Below are positions 60,344 through 64,000 of a DNA stretch of 64,000 nt, piece after piece. The translations under genes and the position numbers were made by a program. Numbering within the stretch: position 1 is the stretch's first letter; each line of letters opens with the position of its first letter. The stretch comes from Owenia fusiformis (taxonomy: Eukaryota > Annelida > Polychaeta > Sabellida > Oweniidae), in NCBI GenBank assembly GCA_903813345.2, contig CAIIXF020000003.1, forward strand, positions 27,419,248 to 27,483,247. Reading direction: 5' to 3'. The notes beneath the pieces are model-generated. The model saw only the letters and a program-made list of their open reading frames with translations. It had not been told where the DNA came from and made no database searches.

Positions 60344-62000
60344 CGAAGGTGAAATCGTAACTGAGGACAATGAGAAGGCAAATCTTCTAAACAATTATTT
60401 TTCAAGTGTTTATACTGAAGAAAACATTAGTAATATCCCATCTATAAATAAGCGAAGTGGCGAAAATTGTATTACAAATTTAATGATAAAACCAAATGAT
60501 ATACTGAAGAAACTTAAAAAACTCAAAGCATGTAAGTCACCAGGGCCTGATGGGCTCCACCCAAGACTACTTAAAGAGGTAGCGAGTTCTCTAATTCTAC
60601 CATTAGAAATTATTTTCAATAATTCAATTCAATCAGGAGAAGTCCCATTAGATTGGAGAAAAGCTGAAATCGTAGCCTTACACAAGAAAGGACCCAAAGA
60701 CAGATGTGAAAACTATCGCCCAATTAGCCTAACAAGTGTAGTAAGTAAACTGCTAGAATCACTTATCAGGGATACCATCCTAGAATACATGATAACTAAT
60801 GGGTTATTTTCAGAAGACCAGTTCGGTTTTTTACCCGGAAAGTCCTGCATTACACAACTACTGACTGTCATGGAACATTGGACAGATATCTTGGACCAGG
60901 GGGTCCCAATAGATACGATATATTTTGACCTAGCGAAAGCGTTCGACACCGTCCCGCACCAGAGGCTCATCAAAAAACTGGATTCATATGGAATTCAAGG
61001 AAATTTACAACGCTGGATAGCTAATTTTCTATCAGGAAGAACCCAGAGAGTCCGAGTAAATGGAGACATGTCAGAAGAAGCCCCAGTATCATCTGGATTG
61101 CCTCAAGGAACTGTGATCGGACCTTGTCTCTTCATTATCTACATCAACGACGCCCCCGAAGTAGTTAAAAATACAATCAAAATATTCGCAGATGATACTA
61201 AGTTGTATGGAGAGAGCTTAACACAAGAACAAAGAAAGTCACTTCAAGATGATATAGACTCACTATCTAAATGGACAGAAACCTGGCAAATGAGATTTAA
61301 TTCCAACAAATGTAAAGTACTTCACTTAGGAGGAGCCAGAAATGTACATCAACCATATTCATTAGACAACACACCAATACAAGAGACTACAGAGGAAAAT
61401 GACTTGGGTATCACAATTGATAATGAATTAAAATTTCACAGTCATATATCAAGAATAGCCAACAAAGCAAACAGCAAACTAGGCCTGATTAAAAGGACAT
61501 TTAGACATATAGACGAACAAAGTATTATCAAACTATATAAAGCTATAATTAGACCAGTTTTGGACTACGGAAACTCTATATGGCACCCTAGATTTATCAC
61601 AGATGAAAGAAAGCTTGAAAAAATACAAAGAAGAACAACTAAATTAATTTATAGACTAAAAGACCTAGCATATAGTGATAGATTGAAGGAACTGAAATTA
61701 CACTCTTTACATTATAGACGCAAAAGAGGTGATATGATAGAAGTTTATAAGATATTCAATGGACTAGTCAACTTAAACCCTGATTTATTTTTCCAGTCAT
61801 CCACTTCCACCACGAGAGGCCATTCAAAAAAACTATTCAAGAGACACTGCAAAACTTCACTTAGAACCAACACTTTCAGCTTGAGAGTAATCAGTGACTG
61901 GAATAGTCTCCCAGAGAACGTCATAAGTTCAGACTCTATCACCACCTTCAAAACGAGGCTCGACAAATTCTGGTCAGAAAAACACTACACCATAGCATAG
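60249..62000 (+). CDS. CR1 ORF2, reverse transcriptase part
   Basis: Open for 583 codons in a different frame from the endonuclease. RT motifs: CKSPGPDGLHP, LHKKGPKDRCENYRPISL, QFGFLPGKSC, FDLAKAFDTVP, SGLPQGTVIGP, FADDTKLYG, KCKVLHLGG and DLGITID. The C-terminal domain has LDYGNSIWHP and YRRKRGDMIEVYKI, as in CR1. Homology begins at about YVQAKTK (60291); the preceding EN-RT linker of roughly 80-90 residues is missing. The copy is therefore probably dead in cis. Confidence 0.88.
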   Translation: MNLSGKMYPMYTQVYVQAKTKPQSKIPDMKSNEGEIVTEDNEKANLLNNYFSSVYTEENISNIPSINKRSGENCITNLMIKPNDILKKLKKLKACKSPGPDGLHPRLLKEVASSLILPLEIIFNNSIQSGEVPLDWRKAEIVALHKKGPKDRCENYRPISLTSVVSKLLESLIRDTILEYMITNGLFSEDQFGFLPGKSCITQLLTVMEHWTDILDQGVPIDTIYFDLAKAFDTVPHQRLIKKLDSYGIQGNLQRWIANFLSGRTQRVRVNGDMSEEAPVSSGLPQGTVIGPCLFIIYINDAPEVVKNTIKIFADDTKLYGESLTQEQRKSLQDDIDSLSKWTETWQMRFNSNKCKVLHLGGARNVHQPYSLDNTPIQETTEENDLGITIDNELKFHSHISRIANKANSKLGLIKRTFRHIDEQSIIKLYKAIIRPVLDYGNSIWHPRFITDERKLEKIQRRTTKLIYRLKDLAYSDRLKELKLHSLHYRRKRGDMIEVYKIFNGLVNLNPDLFFQSSTSTTRGHSKKLFKRHCKTSLRTNTFSLRVISDWNSLPENVISSDSITTFKTRLDKFWSEKHYTIA

Positions 62001-62384
62001 CACGGCGGAACAACAGCGCGCACCCTTGAAGTACTGCAACAAGAAGACCAGTCTGCAAGTCTGATCTTTGGGGTCTATGCTTAACCTAGCTCACCTGTCA
62101 AACTTAAAGTGTCTTGGACCAGGTGGTTCAAATGATTAAAATATCACGATCAGTTTTTAGCTGATAAATATAAAAAGAGCTTAGCGACAACAGGCACACA
62201 AGCCTAACAGCTACAGTACCAAATGATGATTTATTTACATGGGCTTTCAGCTTACTTTTCTTGATTTTCAATAAGTAGACTATAGGCCTATCACAGCCTT
62301 GTTCCATGTAATACATATTTGTTGATATTATGATAAAGTGTGTGTCAGCCATCGCACATGCGTCATCATTAGCCAATAGTGGTA

Positions 62385-62654
62385 GGGCGAAGGGGTGTAA
62401 CGTCGACACCATTTTGTGGTAACTTTGACATGTGGGGTAATTTCGACACCTTGTTGTTTATTTGTTCTAATTTCCGATCTTGGGGGAAGCCATGTTTTTT
62501 TTCTCGCATGGATCGAGATCTCGCGAGATTTTAATTTTTCCAGAAATCAAACATGGCGGAAAACGGAAATTCTACTTCTAATAAGTAAGTGTCGAAGTTA
62601 CCTCGTCTCTTAAGTCGACTTTACCCCACATGTCGACGTTACACCCCTTTGCCC
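62385..62654. mobile_element. TA-flanked MITE, 270 bp
   Basis: GGGCGAAGGGGTGTAACGTC at the left and GACGTTACACCCCTTTGCCC at the right, with TA on both sides. CATGTGGGGTAA also pairs inwards. TA duplication suggests a Tc1/mariner-type source. An ATGGCGGAA frame inside it ends after ten codons and is not a gene. Confidence 0.7.
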
Positions 62655-62684
62655 TAGTTGTAAACAATATCAAGTCCATGCGCT

Positions 62685-62815
62685 TCATCATCATCATCAT
62701 CATAAGGACGTAGTGGACTAAGCCAGTGATGTCGTCCTCTCATTACTTAAGCCACCTGGCTTCTCATTTCATTGAACAAGACCAAAACAAAAGAAACCTA
62801 TAGCATATAGTGCTC
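62685..62815 (-). mobile_element. CR1 tail, minus strand, distal part (3' UTR side)
   Basis: Read on the minus strand, the frame WKREHYML-stop continues from 63696-64000 across the inserted element. The tail then passes CCAGGTGGCTTAAG and ends in a run of ATG/CAT triplets (62686-62702), a CR1-like 3' microsatellite. Confidence 0.65.
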
Positions 62816-62824
62816 CCTCTTCCA

Positions 62825-63686
62825 TAACCAAACCCGTCTGGCCCAGTTATCTACTCCCGACCTCGTAGATCTGGGCCAGACAATGTCCAATGCAAAAAAT
62901 GGGGTATTTACTCTGGAAAAAACACACTGGTTTTTCAATGTATAATACGTGCTGATAAATGAATAAACATCATAAAAGTCACTTACGTGTTTGTTCCTTG
63001 TATCAAACTTTGTATTTATATTAGGTTTCCATCGCTGGACGATGGCTAATAAATAAGAACGAAACGATTTAACGCAGCAAAAAGAGAAATTCTTAAGCAA
63101 TCTGTTAGTGATCTCATAGAATATCAAGAAGTCTCGGCTGCATATTTCGTTCAGTACTACATTCGGTCAGTTCAACAAATTGAAAAATTGTATTTATGTC
63201 CACCATATTTCTTTCCAGTCTAAATACAACACAGATACATCTGTTTTATAAAGTAATCTACGTTTTGATAAGAAATCTGCTTAACAAATCGTAATATTTG
63301 GAATGTATTGATTCCCGGGAAATGTATTTTCATTCCATGAAAGTTTAAAAATTATCGCGTCACACTCGTGTTACGTCACATCACGTGACTTTATTCGGTG
63401 CGGAGAACTGACGAAATATTGACGAAATGTTGTGCCCATTTCAACATCAAAATAACAAACAAAACACCACATTTACGTGTAAGTTATGTACTCTTTATTT
63501 CAAATAAATACTTGGGTTTACATGTAGCCCGATGTTTTGGTTGGATGGCTAATAGGGAATGAATAATAAGTGATGATTCAGCGACATGTTTTTTCCGGAG
63601 TAAATACCCCATTTTTTGCATTGGACATTGTCTGGCCCAGATCTACGAGTACGGGAGTAGATAACTGGGCCAGACGGGTTTGGTTA
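62825..63686. mobile_element. 862-bp element with TIRs of about 100 bp and 9-bp TSD, in a CR1 tail
   Basis: TIRs of roughly 100 bp (TAACCAAACCCGTCTGGCCC ... and its inverse) differ at only a few bases. CCTCTTCCA flanks both ends (62816-62824 and 63687-63695). Long TIRs plus a 9-bp duplication fit a Mutator-like (MULE) derivative. No transposase frame is present. The insertion splits the minus-strand CR1 within the last codons of ORF2. Confidence 0.85.
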
Positions 63687-63695
63687 CCTCTTCCA

Positions 63696-64000
63696 GTGAT
63701 CATCCATCCTCTTCTTAAAGGTTTCCAGGGTTGGCGCACATACTGCTTTCTCAGGCAGGCTGTTCCAGTCTGCTATCACTCTTTGGGAGAAGAAGTGCTT
63801 TCTAAGATTGAGCCTAGATCTTTCCTGGTATAGTTTAAAGTCATGCCCTCTTGTATATCTCACTGTTGACTGATTAAAGAATATCTCTGCATTTACTCTG
63901 TCAATACCATGAACAATTTTAAATACCTGGATCATGTCTGCTCTTTTCCGTCTATATGTCATAGAGTATAGCTTTAACTGTTTAAGTCTTTCTGGGTAAG
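63696..64000 (-). CDS. CR1 ORF2 C-terminal fragment, continues past the window edge
   Basis: The minus-strand frame reads ERLKQLKLYSMTYRRKRADM, then IQVFKIVHG, RYTRGHDFKLY and FSQRVIADWNSLPE, the CR1 RT C-terminal domain. It is open to the right edge. It is a second CR1 copy, of a different subfamily from the plus-strand one. Confidence 0.8.

Larger units (their letters stand above)
57440..62130 (+). mobile_element. CR1-clade non-LTR retrotransposon, nearly full length but defective
   Basis: Carries ORF1 with a PHD-like finger, then an APE endonuclease frame and a reverse transcriptase frame. ORF1 and the endonuclease share one frame across a TGA, while the EN-RT junction has lost sequence and frame. 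The 3' UTR (62001-62130) includes ACCAGGTGG, also seen in the minus-strand CR1 tail near 62755. The 5' end is an estimate, since I see no clear target duplication. Confidence 0.75.

Noticed and set aside
62551-62586. ATGGCGGAAAACGG frame
   Set aside because: Ten codons inside a TA-flanked MITE; no gene.
57258-64000. Later exons of the MDP1-like gene
   Set aside because: I looked for the HAD D-x-D-continuing exon and later motifs on the plus strand but found only transposon sequence; they are probably beyond the window.

Overview
The window is nuclear DNA of an animal. Genes are split by GT-AG introns, intergenic DNA is AT-rich, and interspersed repeats are dense: CR1-like and other APE-type non-LTR retrotransposons, many small inverted-repeat elements and several minisatellites. 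A metazoan-type mitochondrial CLPB, a GIMAP/AIG1 GTPase, an ANKUB1-like gene and this repeat load suggest a marine invertebrate. A lophotrochozoan such as a bivalve is my best guess, but this is inference and the species is not identifiable from the sequence alone.

Layout. (1) 137-19955, + strand: the 3' eleven coding exons of a CLPB (Skd3) homolog, entering from the left edge. Its first visible intron (241-14173) is nearly 14 kb and holds a GIMAP exon on the opposite strand with a decayed duplicate, an intact single-exon rhodopsin-like GPCR, several non-autonomous DNA elements and a 2-kb, 63-bp minisatellite. (2) 21778-27197, +: a four-exon ANKUB1-like gene (ubiquitin-like domain, ankyrin repeats) with a long C-terminal region of repeated aromatic W-x-x-K motifs. 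(3) 29571-43774, +: a four-exon divergent Rab-like GTPase, with a tRNA-Ile(AAT) in intron 1 and a nested stack of mobile elements in intron 3. (4) 49948-53656, -: a four-exon gene with an RFX-like winged helix and a C-terminal coiled coil. (5) 57255-57369, +: the first coding exon of an MDP1-like HAD phosphatase; the intron behind it has received a CR1 element. (6) 57.4-64.0 kb: a plus-strand CR1 with ORF1 and ORF2 in one frame but a broken EN-RT junction, then a minus-strand CR1 tail split by an 862-bp element with terminal inverted repeats.

The most unusual pattern is recurrent amplification of exon edges into tandem repeats. In CLPB, the last bases of the Walker-B exon plus its 5' splice site seed an array of about 0.8 kb, and the next exon has its 3' splice site triplicated at an exact 77-bp period. 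In the Rab gene, the end of exon 3 plus its donor seeds an array in intron 3, and the last 26 bp of the coding sequence (prenylation motif plus stop) seed an array of about 0.8 kb. This would make arrays of decoy splice sites and deserves a transcript-level check.

A second highlight is a nest in Rab intron 3: minisatellite, containing a LINE with two long open frames, containing a 3.64-kb element with inverted repeats of nearly 500 bp, containing an 878-bp hAT-like element. A third is the CR1 whose ORF1 ends in a TGA that is in frame with ORF2, with no ATG before the start of the endonuclease.
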